The notes beneath the pieces are model-generated. The model searched no databases and was not told where the DNA came from. It was given only the letters and a program-made list of their open reading frames with translations. The position numbers were made by a program, and so were the translations under genes. Positions 48,221 to 60,828 of a stretch of DNA of 64,000 nucleotides are shown here, piece after piece; position 1 is the stretch's first letter; each line of letters begins with the position of its first letter. The DNA is taken from assembly GCF_001949145.1 (NCBI RefSeq), contig NW_019091380.1, positions 1,481,753 to 1,545,752 of the forward strand. Reading direction: 5' to 3'. Origin of the DNA: Acanthaster planci. Taxonomy: Eukaryota; Echinodermata; Asteroidea; Valvatida; Acanthasteridae.

Positions 48221-48834
48221 CGTCGAGTCGCATTTTTCAACAGGCGTCGCATTTTTCGGACGGTGTCGTATTTTTCAACCAAAGTAAAGACACTCCTGCG
48301 ACAAACGCCCCCTCACTCCTCAGACAGCAACTCTGCAGGTTAGCGAATACCAACCAGAGTGAACAATAGGCCTACTGGATTTGGTTTTTGATGTAACTTT
48401 ACGTAATGACAGCAGTTACAACCAAAAACAGCCACAGGAACAAATAATTATAGTAATCATCAATACGGGTGGCATTTTAACTCAGCAAGCTTGCAGAAGT
48501 GAGAAACCAAATTGAGCGATGTGAACTTCCACAAATGATTGACACGTTTGCATCAAAATGACAGTTGTAGGAACCTGGCCGAGGTCATTAAAGGGCTGTT
48601 AATTTATTTACCTGCAGCTATACCAATCGACAAATACATGCTAATTTCGCCGTTTCCAACTTTCCATAATCCTGAAACACATGTCGCATACCTTTACCCG
48701 GTTCCAGTCAACAATGTCGGGTCAGCCAGGCCATGGCTTGACCATCAACGTTAATGGCTGCGCGGCTTACTCACATCAAAATGCGACACTGGTTGAAAAA
48801 TGCGACACCGATTGAAAAATGCGACACCGGTTGA
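48221..48834. repeat. Inverted arrays of TTGAAAAATGCGACACCG iterons (3+3)
   Basis: Three minus-oriented units lie at 48221-48280 and three plus-oriented units at 48778-48834. They are 18-20 bp each and flank about 500 bp that has no gene. The layout resembles subterminal or terminal iterons of a DNA transposon; terminal bases and target duplication were not identified. Confidence 0.65.
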
Positions 48835-51800
48835 GAGGAGAGGAGCTTAAATTTGCGTGGCATACATGTACATGTACATTTAAATGTACATGTGCATGTG
48901 AGGGTCATGCACCCGTATGTCTATGTAAAGATTCTAGAAAAAAAAAGACAGCAACCCACCTGCGTGCTTGCGTAGAGCAAGCAGCAGACTACAATTAAAT
49001 TTCAAACCATAAATGTTCATCTGCGTATACGAGACCACCGCACTAGACCTTCATGTATTTGTATGTATTTTTGGAACTGATGGGTTAATTTTTGCCAGGA
49101 TATCTCTCTTTTAGGTCAGGTGATTTTTCATTTTTTTATAAATTTGTATACTAGCAAATTTTTCCAAAGCACCTTTTCCGAGTTGGATTTTTTAAGAAGT
49201 AACTGAACGAAAAAATATATTCCAAATTCTAAAATCTTTGCGGGTTATTTCCCCTATCCAATGGTCCGGAAGCGGGTCAACATCAGGGGTCAACTTTCAG
49301 GCTATATTGGGCAAGAACTGCGCAAGAACATTGCATTTTGAGCATGCGTCTACTACAAGATTCGGGTGTGCAGATCCACACTGTTTACAGCCGCATCTCC
49401 CTGTGACGTTTTGGGGTCACCGGCATATCATTAATACATATAGTGTTTCTGAAATCGCCGAAAAGGGACTCGCTGAAGCCCATTTTTGGAATTTTTTTCG
49501 ATCTTGGTCTTGTTGACTGTTGCATAAAGGTTATAATTGGGGAAAGGGGGTATTTTAATACCTCTTTAAAATGATGAAACCCTGTTGGGTTTGGACAATT
49601 TCAGATATCGATTACTTCTGTTTTTGTCGATATTTTATCGACAGATATTGTGTTTGCTCACGGTTAAAAACAAATAAAAAATAACAAAATTTTAATAAAA
49701 ACCAAAGTCTCATATTTACGTGTCAGAATGAATAAGGAAAAAAAGCCAGAAAATGTTTCTCTGCAGTAAGGTGCGGTAAAGGTGTGGTCTTGGCAAGCCT
49801 GGGGAGTGGTTGATACATTAACAAATTAACAAAACCACAAAAACGAAGTGAGGTTTCCCTATGTTGTTATTTTCAGTCCAATAACAAGTGACAATGAAAC
49901 CTACATTTGGAATGACATAAGGACTACATGAGAAGCGTGACTTGAAAACGAAATAATCGGTGAAATAAGACATATACACTTACAAGTCTATCAGATTGAA
50001 AGATAGAGTCTCGTAGTTTTGTTGATATTTAACCATTAACTTTCCAAAGACCACAACACATATGTGGACTAAAATAGTTTCTTGAATTATGGAGTTACTG
50101 GCAATTTATGGGGGGAGAATTCTGTCCAAAGTTAAACTACACTGAGTATTCACTGAAAACAAAATGCTATATTGAATTCTCTGAATAAAAGTAGTAACGT
50201 TTCTTTGACTACATTTGAAACAAAGTGCAGAAGCTGAGAGAAAATGACATTGACGTTGCCTCAAGTAGTACCTTCCTAAGCTTTCCTAAGCAGTCGGTTC
50301 TACTGCCTGCGTCAGGGAGGAAGGTCCGTTGAAGACGAGGTTTAACAACTCAGGCATTGCACGGCATACACGTGCTAATGATTTTCTCCCGAGTATATTT
50401 TGATTATTTATTGAGATGTACAGGATAAAAAAAAGCAAATAACATCAGTAAGAAAATCCAACAAAGAAACTAAAACTATTTTGAATCTTTGTCACTATGA
50501 TACTCAATTTTTGTAAATAGGGAAAAAATATAAACGAACGAATCGCATTATGCCCAATTTCTTCCTGTATTCAGAATCGTTTATTTGCAAAATGTTACGC
50601 AATATTACCTAGTTAATATTACTACTCAAAATTTTGAGCAAAAATGTTTGGAGTACTATTCCATGATACATTATGCACGATATAAAAATATGCGTCATTC
50701 TTTGATGCATCTGCGATTTCATGTACTTTAAAAATATTTCTCCTTGAAATCAAGCAATGCATGATGTGGATGCTTTGAATATAAGATCTATTGTATGACA
50801 AAAGAGCCTGTCCTTTTTTCTTTCTTTTTTTTGGGGGGGGTGGTATTCTGTCACACAAATTCAAGTGTGCCCAAATGTAGACTTTACACCATGTGTCTTT
50901 GTTTCAAGCACCCCTCCCCCGGCGATTTTTTTTACATAGCATGGTGAGGAGATTTGACTTGAATAAAGGCTATAATCGTGGCTCTTGGGCATATTTTTCA
51001 AAGGTTAGTTAAGTCCAACATTACAGCACTTTGGAGAAGCTTCCACGAGGCGTGAATACTAGTCTCCTCTCAAGACCAACAATAAAACCATTTTCCAATA
51101 GGAAAGTATGGTGTAACCCCAGATAGTTGTGTATTAAAAAACACACTTCTTCGAGAATTCAAATTGTATTTATGCACTAAATGTTTAAGGTGAAATTTGT
51201 TTGGTGGTGGTCTCTTCAATAAAACGCACCTACTGCCGGTTAGCATTCATTACTGTAGTGTTTTATCAAATTCATCAACGCAGCTAACGAGGTTGAATGG
51301 GACATGATCTTACAAACAAATCACATTATGAGAATAGATTTCAAAAGAAATACATTAAACGACATAAAGTCGTCAAAACTAGTAAGGCACACTCAGATAC
51401 AAAAATGCTGAAAGTTTGGTCCCACTCATGCACCGATATAATGATGAACAGTGCCACAATACCGATCGGGTTATCCATTATTCAAGAGCCTGAAAAGCGA
51501 TGAAATTGGAGTAGTTTCGTTCCACTGTGTTCCTCTCATAACTTACTCAAATGGGTTTGGATTTTTTTAGTGTGATAGATGCTACGTTATTAAAAGGTAC
51601 TTGTCAAGGTTTGACAATTGATTGGGCGAATTTCAGACAAAATCTATTCCTTCTATCTGCCACAGAGTGTTTCTATTTGAGTATTCATTTTAAGCTACTT
51701 CATTCCTAAAAGGAAACTAGCACCATACCGCAGCTTGTGGGCGTAAGATACTTGTATCGTTGCTCAAAATGATGTTTAGTACTGCGACAACTTTTTCGAC

Positions 51801-53688
51801 GATGTTTTCGACGTAGTAACATTTTGTTAAACACGGATATTGCAATTGTCTGCTTTTCTCGCTTACATACATGTTTGGCTGTTTTGATACTTATATGCAC
51901 GTTTCATTCGTTTCACATAATAAACACTTACTTATTGTTATGTTTATTAAACAATTAATACACAATAAATCAGTTAGAAAAGTTATTGATCATTACTAAC
52001 GACACAAAATTATTTTGTATTTTTAGAATATCTATTGCTATTTTATACATCTCTTTTTATTCAAAACACCATGCATAGAAAACTGAACTGCGTTTGTAGA
52101 CTTTGCACCTAGGCCGTGCTTGGCGGTTATGATATATTTTAGCATGCTTTCTTTTAAACATATCATTAAGAAGGTTAAATTACAGTGCGCATTAATACTG
52201 AAAACTCTGTTTCGCACTCCACACAATTACGTGAGTTTTTGTGTGTTTTTTCTTTTTTATTATGAATATCGCCCGACGTCAAGGCTGAGCATCTTTCATG
52301 ACTAGAGAAAATGGTGAAAGGTTTACGGATTCAGTAGAACAAAAACGAGATTCCGTCTGGGCTATATCCAGCAATAATTGCGACCAAGGGGCAACCCCCC
52401 CCACATGTCCAATCGCTATATAAACACACTCTAGACTATTGTTACCTACCACATCCCCCAGATGTCTGAAATTAATTCCTCAGATTCCAATGAGACAATG
52501 ACCAACACAAAGCAAGGGGGCTGTCTCCGTCTCAACTATACCAGTTGAGCTTTCATCAGCATACTGCAGTGTGATCTCTACTGGCGGCATCTCACTCAAC
52601 ATGTCAACAAAGGTCGACAAAATGTTGCATTTCGTTCACAAACGATCACACGTGATGCTGATGGTTTTGTGTGAAATACACTCTATGTACAACGTTGAGT
52701 CAACTATGCTGGAGTATGTTATACATCTGTGAGCAGCAGACCTGTTTTACCAATTTTCTAAAACTGGTTCCAAGAGTAAAATTTGACTTTTCCAATTTGA
52801 TAACTGAAAATAGTGGGAGCATCAACACTGTATTTAAATATGGGTCCTATATGGATAATTGCACTATTAGGCGCTTCTCTTTATGTTTGAAATTGGAAAT
52901 GAAAACCCGCCTCATTTTACAACGTTGACTCACACCATTGATGATCATTTTGCAATAATTTTGCCCAGTCACGGGGAAAGAGTTCACTAAGGTTAGCATT
53001 AGGACAAAACAAAATTCAAATGTTATTAATTTTGAATTGAATAACACAAGCTGAAGTCTTTGGCCATTTTTATATTCGTGATTGTTCTGGTTAGATCTAT
53101 TGTCTGGGGACAGAGAGGCATAGATAAAATCAAGTATAGACAAGAACTGACTCATGAACGTTTCTTGACAATTCATACCCACACCATGTGTGTACACTCA
53201 ACATGGGTATTTATATATGCATACATACCGATGCATATCGTGCCCCGATGCCGACGAAAGTAAACCTACTCATTCTGTATGATTGATTTATTTAAAAAGA
53301 TAAACACAAGCGATAAAAATTGGTCAAATCTTATAACACTCTGCTCTGTGATCACACTCGAGAGAGCGGGTATTATTTACGGGTCTCGTGACTCGATTCA
53401 CAAGTGGCTGAATCGTGTTTGCATTAGGACTGCCCAACAACAAATTCGGGCCTATGTCTTTGACCAGTTTGGTGTTTACAATTTAGCAGAATGTGGGCGT
53501 GCCTCGGTTTAATAAGGCATATACGGTTCATTCCAATTCCCAATATGTTTGAAAATGTATGTTTCAAAATGACACAGTGTGACAGACGGGGTAACTGCAG
53601 AGGGATTTTGCTGCCGATCTTTTAGACCGAAGAACGATTTTGGTCAGGTTTTTCGGATGGCTGCTAATGGTCAACTCTACCTTTTAAA
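48835..53688. other. Intergenic region between BRI3-like genes 2 and 3, no supported gene
   Basis: AT-rich, with scattered TACATGTA tracts and homopolymer runs. Open frames are below 120 codons and lack family features. A minus-strand AATAAA near 53285 could serve BRI3-like gene 3, about 400 nt past its stop. Nothing else could be supported. Confidence 0.45.
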
Positions 53689-55994
53689 CTAGATCGTCAT
53701 CCCGCAACTGGAACACTTGTTCTCTCTCATAAGCAAACAGCATAGGAGACCGCAGGGGAAGCAGAAAATACCCAGAAGGATACCGAGCGGACTGAACTGC
53801 TTGTGCATGACACCAGAGTGGCACTGCGGACAGGTGGTGAGGAGCGGCTGATATTGGGGTTGGGTCACCTTGACCGTGCGCTGGGGCGGACTCTGGGCTG
53901 GGAAGTGAAGCGCCTGCTGGTTGGGATGTTGCTGCTGGCGCTGGTGCTGCTGCCGCTGTAGCTGTTGCTGGTCGTAGTACTGCTGCTGTTGCTGGTGTGG
54001 CTGCCCGGGCTGCCCTGGCTGCTGCTGGGAGTACGGTTGGGATGTTGGTGGGTGTGGTAGGTTGGGCTGCGGATGCGGAGGGGGTAGATGTTGAGTAGCT
54101 GGTGGATGATGATGTTGAACCTGATGTTGATGCTGCTGCTCATGTAGTTGATAATTCTGCTGCATCTGTTGATACGGTTGTTGCTGTTGCTGAAATTGAT
54201 GGCCGGCTGGTGGATGATCACAATGTACAAATTTCAAAACTAGTATCAGCGTCTAGCAAGAGAATTATTCAGAGCGCCATTTTTTTTGTTCGCTAAGGAA
54301 TGTTATGTGTGGAGCAAATATAATAGTAGTTTCATTTTACAAAATGAAAAACAGATGAATATCTACAGGCATGATCTTAATGATGGTTGAAATCTGACTT
54401 GTCCAGAAGTGCTTCGTTAAGTTGAATGACTATAAATAGATGAAAGATCCCATTGATATTTTTCCTACTTCAAAACTTGACCTCCACGCTTAGGTTTCGT
54501 TATCAGAAAACTTAAACGCCAATGGTTTATAAGCCATTGCGAAACAGAAAGCCCAGTGCAAGTCGACAAGAGCATATGTATCATGGCGCTTATGCAAACA
54601 ATTAAGATATCACTGCGACGTTTTCCAGAAAAGTGTATTGTTTGTTTGTGAACATAAACGACGTGCAATCAAGATATACTCAAACAATATACATGACGCA
54701 CAAGGGGCGTCATACATGCGTGTTTTTCTCCTGGTTCCCGTTATGTGGTGCTTTGTAAAAAAAAAAAGCAGGATTCTACTTCTAGCGTGTTCTTTACAAT
54801 GCATTAGAAAATTGCTTTCTGCTTGAGTGACGTGATTTGGTTAGTATTTATATATCTGTCACATAAGAGAAAAGTTTTACTGCGGTATGGAGTGAACTCC
54901 AGGGGATGTACATTTAAATTCTATAACTTCCTTGAAAACAAAGATTTGACCTCCAGTGCCATGTAAAATGGAGGGAAAGGAGAACATTAAAGAAACCGAC
55001 AGAAGAAAATTTAAGCATTGATAAAAAATAGCAATGAACCATGCAGTTTGGTATATTAATTTTCATGAGTGGGTCTTCCCAATAAGGCGATGTAACATTT
55101 AAATGAACTTGTCGACTTCGTCTTGAAACAGTCGTTTGATAACTTATTCCTTAATGGTCCTCAGCCAATCATTTCGCAAGCACAAGGGCAGATAGATCCA
55201 GGGCAGTAGCTAGGGGTCATGCCCCCTGCCCCTCCCCATAATAAACTATTAAGGAAGGTGTTTTTCTGGTTTGTTCGTTTCTTTGGGAGTGGTCTATTTC
55301 GTTCCCTTCCTTCATAAGCGTTTAAAAGCCCAACGTGGCTTGTGGGAGAAGTGACATCGAGTGCAAAGGATACTTTTAGTCTTTCAAGCCGAGCTAAACT
55401 TCACTTACCAGTTGTACGTGGAACAAGCTGGGGTTGGTTCAAGACGGGGGCTGCATGTTGAGGGCGCCCTTGAGTTGAGGTATCCTGATGAACTCCTTGA
55501 GGGAGTGGTTGAGCACCAGGAAGTCGGGTATTGCCTCCGGTCATCGGTGCCCCTTGAGCGGATGGAAAGACGGGCGGCCTGTCTAGGGCATTTTGACTCT
55601 GAGGGCCCTGTTCCGGCGGGTAGGAGGTGGATGGATGTTGGGGGGAAACTTCCGGCGGGTTTGCCCGCGGTCTGGGCATGGATGCTTCGAGGACCTGAGG
55701 CTGCAGCTCCCCTACTTCGGCCATGTCATGCGGCATATCGGACGCAGGGGGCCGCTGATCGACTTCACCGGGTGTGTGCGCGTCTTGTTGTGGAGGTCGT
55801 TCTCCTGGCAATCCATCCTGCTGCTGAGCTGAACCTTGAATCGGGGGCCTGTGCTTCGCTGGTCCCTCCGGCTCCTGACCTATCTCTGGCTGCTGCGTGG
55901 GCTTGGCCGTTGGTGCCGCTTCCTCGCTGGGCTCATCGATGAAGGTCTTTGAGCCGGTCAGTGGGGCTCGTTCGTCAGCGTCGAAGTCGTCCAT
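53689..55994 (-). CDS. BRI3-like protein 3 with long Pro/Gln-rich N-terminal region, 367 aa
   Basis: The last 47 residues are a clear BRI3-type domain: CPQCHSG (C321, C324), hydrophobic GILLGIFCFPCGLLCCLLM, then CSSCGMTI (C360, C363). Exon 2 (53689-54206, TAG) follows a CATCCACCAG acceptor. Exon 1 (55409-55994) starts MDDFDADERAPLTGS and ends at a perfect GTAAGT donor. Phases match (1), as in the three neighbours. The N-terminal 320 residues are of low complexity: acidic start, then Pro/Glu/Gln-rich, then a Gln/His-rich tract (about 201-300) encoded by CAG/CAA. Ordinary family members are 100-150 aa, so this is about three times the usual length. The exons look clearly richer in GC than the surroundings. 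An in-frame upstream ATG (56048) exists; the MDD start was chosen because the others also begin MD. The domain is certain. The join is strong but by eye. Confidence 0.82.
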
Positions 55995-56983
55995 ACTCGC
56001 TACTCGTCCGACAGATCTGCCACCAAACACTGCAGCTGGTCTTTGCATACGCAGTGGGCGGAAACCTCTGTTTGCAATTGTCTACGCCGACCACAACAAA
56101 CCCGTTCATGGCTATAGACTGTGATTGTCATGCGCTTCGTTGGCGTTCTTGGACTGTGAGCTGTAACAAGCTCCGACGTGACCATTGAACTTGGACCGTG
56201 ATTATTTATCTCGGCTTACAGAGCTCAAACATAGGCCTACATGTACTTTCGAATTCGGATCGCTCCACTTCCGCATCCAGTGTGTAATGCAATAGCACAG
56301 AACGTAGATGCATTGCAACACATGGATTGGTAGGCCCATGCAGGAAGGATGCAGAAAGATTTACATCTCTGGCACATAAAAGTGCTCTGGCGATGATCAT
56401 TGCCGACCGGTCAGACGAACAACCGTAAACATTCTAAAAATGCCCGATTCACTGCCTACAGCTTAGCCGGACAAGTGGGGCCAGTATTATCCTAGCAGTG
56501 TTTGTGGTGTTTTCTTTGCAATTAACTACAACTTATCGCAGTTACCAGGAAATAGAAAGAAAAAAATGTCAAACGCTAGATTTACTTTTGCCGTCGTGAA
56601 TTCATTTTTTTTAAATTTTGATGCACTTTTCCATTATCCATGCAATGTTTGTAATTTTATTTTGTCACTCCAAAAAATCAGTTTTCAAAGTCTTTGTACG
56701 AATTTGGGTACGACTGGCCAACAACATGTTGACCACAACAGGACAGTTAATAAGTTCACGAAAAACAAAATGCGCTGTTTCATCGCAAGGAGCGATCGTG
56801 AGCTGAGATCTCATAAAGTATCTTTTTGTGTAAATTCCGTAATAAAAACGATTCAAATAAAATACAATATCTTATCTATTTGCCATTGGCTATTTATTCC
56901 CAAAAGAAGTCCAGAAGACAGGATTCGATAAGGGCAATAACTGCATATGAACACTTCAGGTAGACAGCCTAATTGTACACGCA

Positions 56984-57025
56984 AAATTTAATGCTTGCGC
57001 AGTGAACTGCGCAAGCATTAAATTT
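56984..57025. repeat. Perfect hairpin, 20-bp arms and 2-nt centre
   Basis: The left arm AAATTTAATGCTTGCGCAGT (56984-57003) is the exact reverse complement of 57006-57025, separated only by GA. No longer flanking inverted repeat or target duplication was seen. Confidence 0.9.
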
Positions 57026-57149
57026 GATGTTGTCAGACCAAGCGCCAACGATGACATGAATAGGCCACTTCCTATACTGTAGTACACGGCATTTTTTAGG
57101 ATGCAGATTACCAGCGAAAAATTGCGCTGGCGATCATGGAGTACAAAGG

Positions 57150-57620
57150 GGGGCTAAAGGTTGCAGGCCAGTCCTGTGCGGACCAAATCACGATTTGTAG
57201 GCTGTCATGTACTGTGTTATTAGGGCGTGGCGCGTGGACTGGGTGGTTTGTTAAAAGGGTGGATGAAATGCAGGGGCAGGACTGTCAGCCTGTATTTCTG
57301 AAAGTATTGGACCAAACGGGGCCCTCCAAATTGCTCTATTTTGCCATGGAGTGTAGCCTAGGCATCAATTACCAAAATGGCGATGGGCCTCCTGACTGTT
57401 AAAAGCGGTTATTTTCTTTGGAGAGATATATCTTCAAAAGTCATCGGTTAGGCCACTGAAAATTGAAGGGAAACGGACATTTGTGGAAGTGAACTTTAAT
57501 TTGATATGTGTCTTGAACACCTGTGAAACTTGTGAGTATTTTTCGCGATTTTTTTAAGTGGGGATATTTATAACTGTTGTCTATGGCAACTGATTTACTG
57601 GTCTGCACCCTATGTGGTTG
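57150..57620. repeat. Dispersed repeat E, copy 2
   Basis: Same orientation as 38130-38640 and diverged from it. It keeps GGTTGCAGGCCAGT, CCAAAATGGCGATGGGC and TTTAATTTGATATGTGTCT. Confidence 0.5.
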
Positions 57621-57891
57621 TGAAACAGGTGGTGCGTAGCAAGCGTTCATCGCGCTCTGGCTATGGACATACTGGGCATGCCAGAAAGCGGTAATTTGGC
57701 CAGATGTTATTCCCCGGGCAGTTCAAACTCCTTCTGCGTCCTCCACGGCAGGCCTATGCCAAACTTTCGCTGTGCATTATCAGAAACGCTATTTTTTATA
57801 CTCAAGAAGCCTAACTTGTTCAAAGATCAAAGGTTAACCGAAAAATAAAAAAACATAAGAACTCGTGATGTGGGATAGGCCTAATATTGCT

Positions 57892-57917
57892 CATATATAT
57901 ATATATATATATATATA
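57892..57917. repeat. (AT)n microsatellite
   Basis: An uninterrupted AT dinucleotide run of about 13 units. Confidence 0.95.
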
Positions 57918-59832
57918 AGTTCATGAAGTTCATTTTTAAACCGAATTTCCACTATGATACGTGTTCATGTAATCCCTCTAGATTAAAAGGTTACTGCACG
58001 TCTCCTATTAACGTAACATAGGTCTATATCATAAAGATGCAGCAGCGAATCTATACTTCGGATTTCCAGGCGCACGATGTACATATTATTTTGGAATGAT
58101 TTGTCTGATATCAACGAAAGGTAACAAAGCACTGTTTTAAATTGCCAAACTGTTTAATGTAGCATCTGGTTTTGATCTTGAAATCTGCTTGTCACTAAAT
58201 AGCGATGTACTAAAGTAAGATTCAAAAAATATCAAGACAATTAATAGGTTTGTAAATACTTTTGAAATGTTTATCGTAGAACGCAATTCGAGAGCTAAAT
58301 TAACACATAAAGCTAGGGATACAGTTTTTGTAAGAACTTATTAATTAATTAGGCCTACTATAAAACATTGTGATTGTTCAGTTAGCCTACTATTCTGTTA
58401 AAGTAAAAATAATTTTAGGAAGAAATAAAAGCACCAGATGCAATAGTTGAAAAATTAGGAGGAGCGGAAATGGGGTAGATAAAATTAATATTTTGCAGTT
58501 TGTACTGACAAAAAAATGTGCGACGGAAAACTGTACTTTTTCGGGTACTAGTTTCCCATGATGCCATTGCAAGCTTTTGTGAACTAACAACTATGGAACC
58601 CGCAGCATTTGTCACCGCCTGTTTTCTCAGACATACCCTCAGGCTACCGCGCTAAGCCAAGTGTGACATAAAATCATTGAATACTCCGGTAGTCCCATAG
58701 AAAATATTGACAGCAACGGCCGATTCAAACTAAGGTATAAATGTACGTGGATATTGGAGGCTTACTGTCAAAATTTTGACCACACAGCCCTCTTTCTACT
58801 CGAAAAAAATGCTTCTATCACTTCAGGGGCTACCGATAAGGAACTTCTCTTTTTAAACATATATATTACATTGTGTTTAATTATACTTTAAAATAATTTA
58901 GCAATAAAATTAAGTTACAATAGCCAAATTGTTCCCCGACGTCTTTCAGTGATTGTCCTCCAGTCACAATTGTGATATTTGGGACTCTTGATTCATCTTT
59001 TACAAAGTGTTCGATTTGAAATCTAAAGTTTCTTTTTTTTATTCTGGAAAATAGACAAGCTCGGTTTAAGAATTGACAAAGAGGGGCTTTCTGTGTGGAG
59101 GAAAAAATCTGAAAAGGGAAGATTTTTAGGTTTGATGGGGGAGTTCTCAAAGTCGTAAGTGACCCGAAGCAAGAAATAAAGAAACCTGTATAACAATTCA
59201 GTGTTTGCATGCATAGTTGGGGTTGGGTTGAGTTGTAGGTGGTGTTGGGGTGTACGTGTGGGTTTGGAGAATAGGAGGGGATGGCGGTGCTCAGGGGGTA
59301 GCACGGGAAATCACACACTCATCTCTCTATCCCTGTTTCCAATCAAGCGAAAAACCTGTCTCTGCCTCGAGCAGAAGCACCCCCCCATCGGTTGAAAAGA
59401 GCCAAGTTGGTGGGGAGCGCTCGTTTTGTTGGTCGCTACGTGACCGCAAACGAACGCACTTCGAAGTCGTTCTAACCAGCGAAGTGAAGTTCTCCCCAAA
59501 GGAGCCTCCGTTGCCAGGAAATTGCGCCCTCTCTTAGTCGAGCTTGGGGCTTATACATAATCTTCGTCGGTGTCTAATTGTGATTCACGTGACCACAATG
59601 TTGGCCATAGACCTCTTCTTGCCACCACCCCCCCCCATTGAGTTATAAAGGGATGCCCCAACTAAGAAGTCATGTACCCATGCTGGACTTTTACTGTTAT
59701 ACTTTTCAATTTCGCTGTAATATTGGATACCCTGCCAGTGCAAGATTTAATATCAATCACCACTATTAAGTCTTGAATCGAGATTTGCCGTAGCACTACA
59801 CAGGCTCCTACTTGACCTTGACCGCCTATCTT

Positions 59833-60828
59833 TCAGCTGAAGGTTGCGTTACAGTTGGTGCACACCCTCTCACGCATTGCCAGGCAGCAGAACACGCCCA
59901 GCGGGAAGAAGAAAATAGCGAGCAGCACCGCACACGGCGGGAAGCGCTCCTGCAGCACCCCGGACCGGCAGTTGGGGCAAGTGTTGACCATGACTATCTG
60001 GTGGGTGGCGGTGGACTGAGGCACGGTGGTAGTTGTCACGGTCACCTGAGCCGGTTGCGGCATTTGTCCGGGTGGGTAGGCTGCTGTTTGGACAGTAATC
60101 GAGAGAGGGAAGGGTTATTCCTAGAAAACATGGACAGAATAGGGGCAATGCCGGCCATGCCCACATAACCCTTTCTTCAAAGACGAGAAAAGGTTAACAT
60201 CCCTGTCATTTTGGAAAACATTGCCCCCCCCCCGAATTTGGTAATGTACCCCCCTAGGCAAAAAATCGGATGGTGCGTGTCCGAAACATTTGGGTTAAAA
60301 CGCTGATTTTTTAAGATCAATTAAAAAAAATCGACGAAAATGGTTGACATTTCCTAAAAATGCATGTTTAATAAGAAAATTTATTTGGGTGGGGGGGGTT
60401 AAAACTTGTGGAAATTTGGAGCATAATATGAGGATTATCATTTTCCCAGAAAGATGATGGGATTGTGAAGGTTGTTCAGAAGAAACTGGCAAAGAACTAC
60501 AGGTCTCAATATCAGTATACCTCATTGGTGTAGGGGATGAAATGTGTAAACCAACGACACTAACAAAATCGGATACAGTGCCCTAATCAACAAAGTAAGA
60601 ACTATAGGCTCTTGGATTGTTACACTTACAGTAGTTCGTCGGAGGCGGGTAGGCATTGCCTTGTGCTGGCGGTGGGTAGGCTGCATTCTGCGGTGGAGGG
60701 TAGCCAGCGGGTGGTGGGTACGGAGCGGGCGCGCTCTCTCCGACGGGCGGGTAAGTCCATGAGGGATTGTACGGGGGCGGCTCCGAGTCACCTGGTGCCG
60801 TTACCTCTTTAGGAGTTTGTGGATCCAT
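59833..60828 (-). CDS. BRI3-like: BRI3-like membrane protein 4, 149 aa
   Basis: BRI3-family small membrane protein. Exon 1 (60630-60828) starts MDPQTPKEV and ends at a GTAAGT donor. Exon 2 (59833-60083, TGA) follows CCAAACAG. The 546-nt intron is phase 1, the shortest of the four. PPPY occupies residues 17-20, followed by repeated YPPP units (YPPPAGYPPPQNAAYPPP). The C-terminal domain reads CPNCRSG (C102, C105), hydrophobic AVLLAIFFFPLGVFCCLAM and CTNC (C141-C144), ending NATFS, close to the vertebrate BRI3 ending GATFA. The acceptor is a tandem CAGCAG, so an isoform one alanine shorter is possible. An in-frame ATG 42 nt upstream (60870) is less likely, because the others also start MD plus Pro, Asn or Asp. 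Confidence 0.9.

Larger units (their letters stand above)
55995..59832. other. Intergenic region between BRI3-like genes 3 and 4, repeats only
   Basis: Contains a perfect 20-bp-arm hairpin (56984-57025), dispersed repeat E copy 2 (about 57150-57620) and an (AT)n microsatellite (57892-57917). Open frames such as 56566-56931 and 58881-59318 minus show no domain and are taken as chance. Confidence 0.45.

Noticed and set aside
48221-48834. CRISPR-like array
   Set aside because: Units are only three per side, nearly contiguous, and inverted to each other; the setting is an animal genome.
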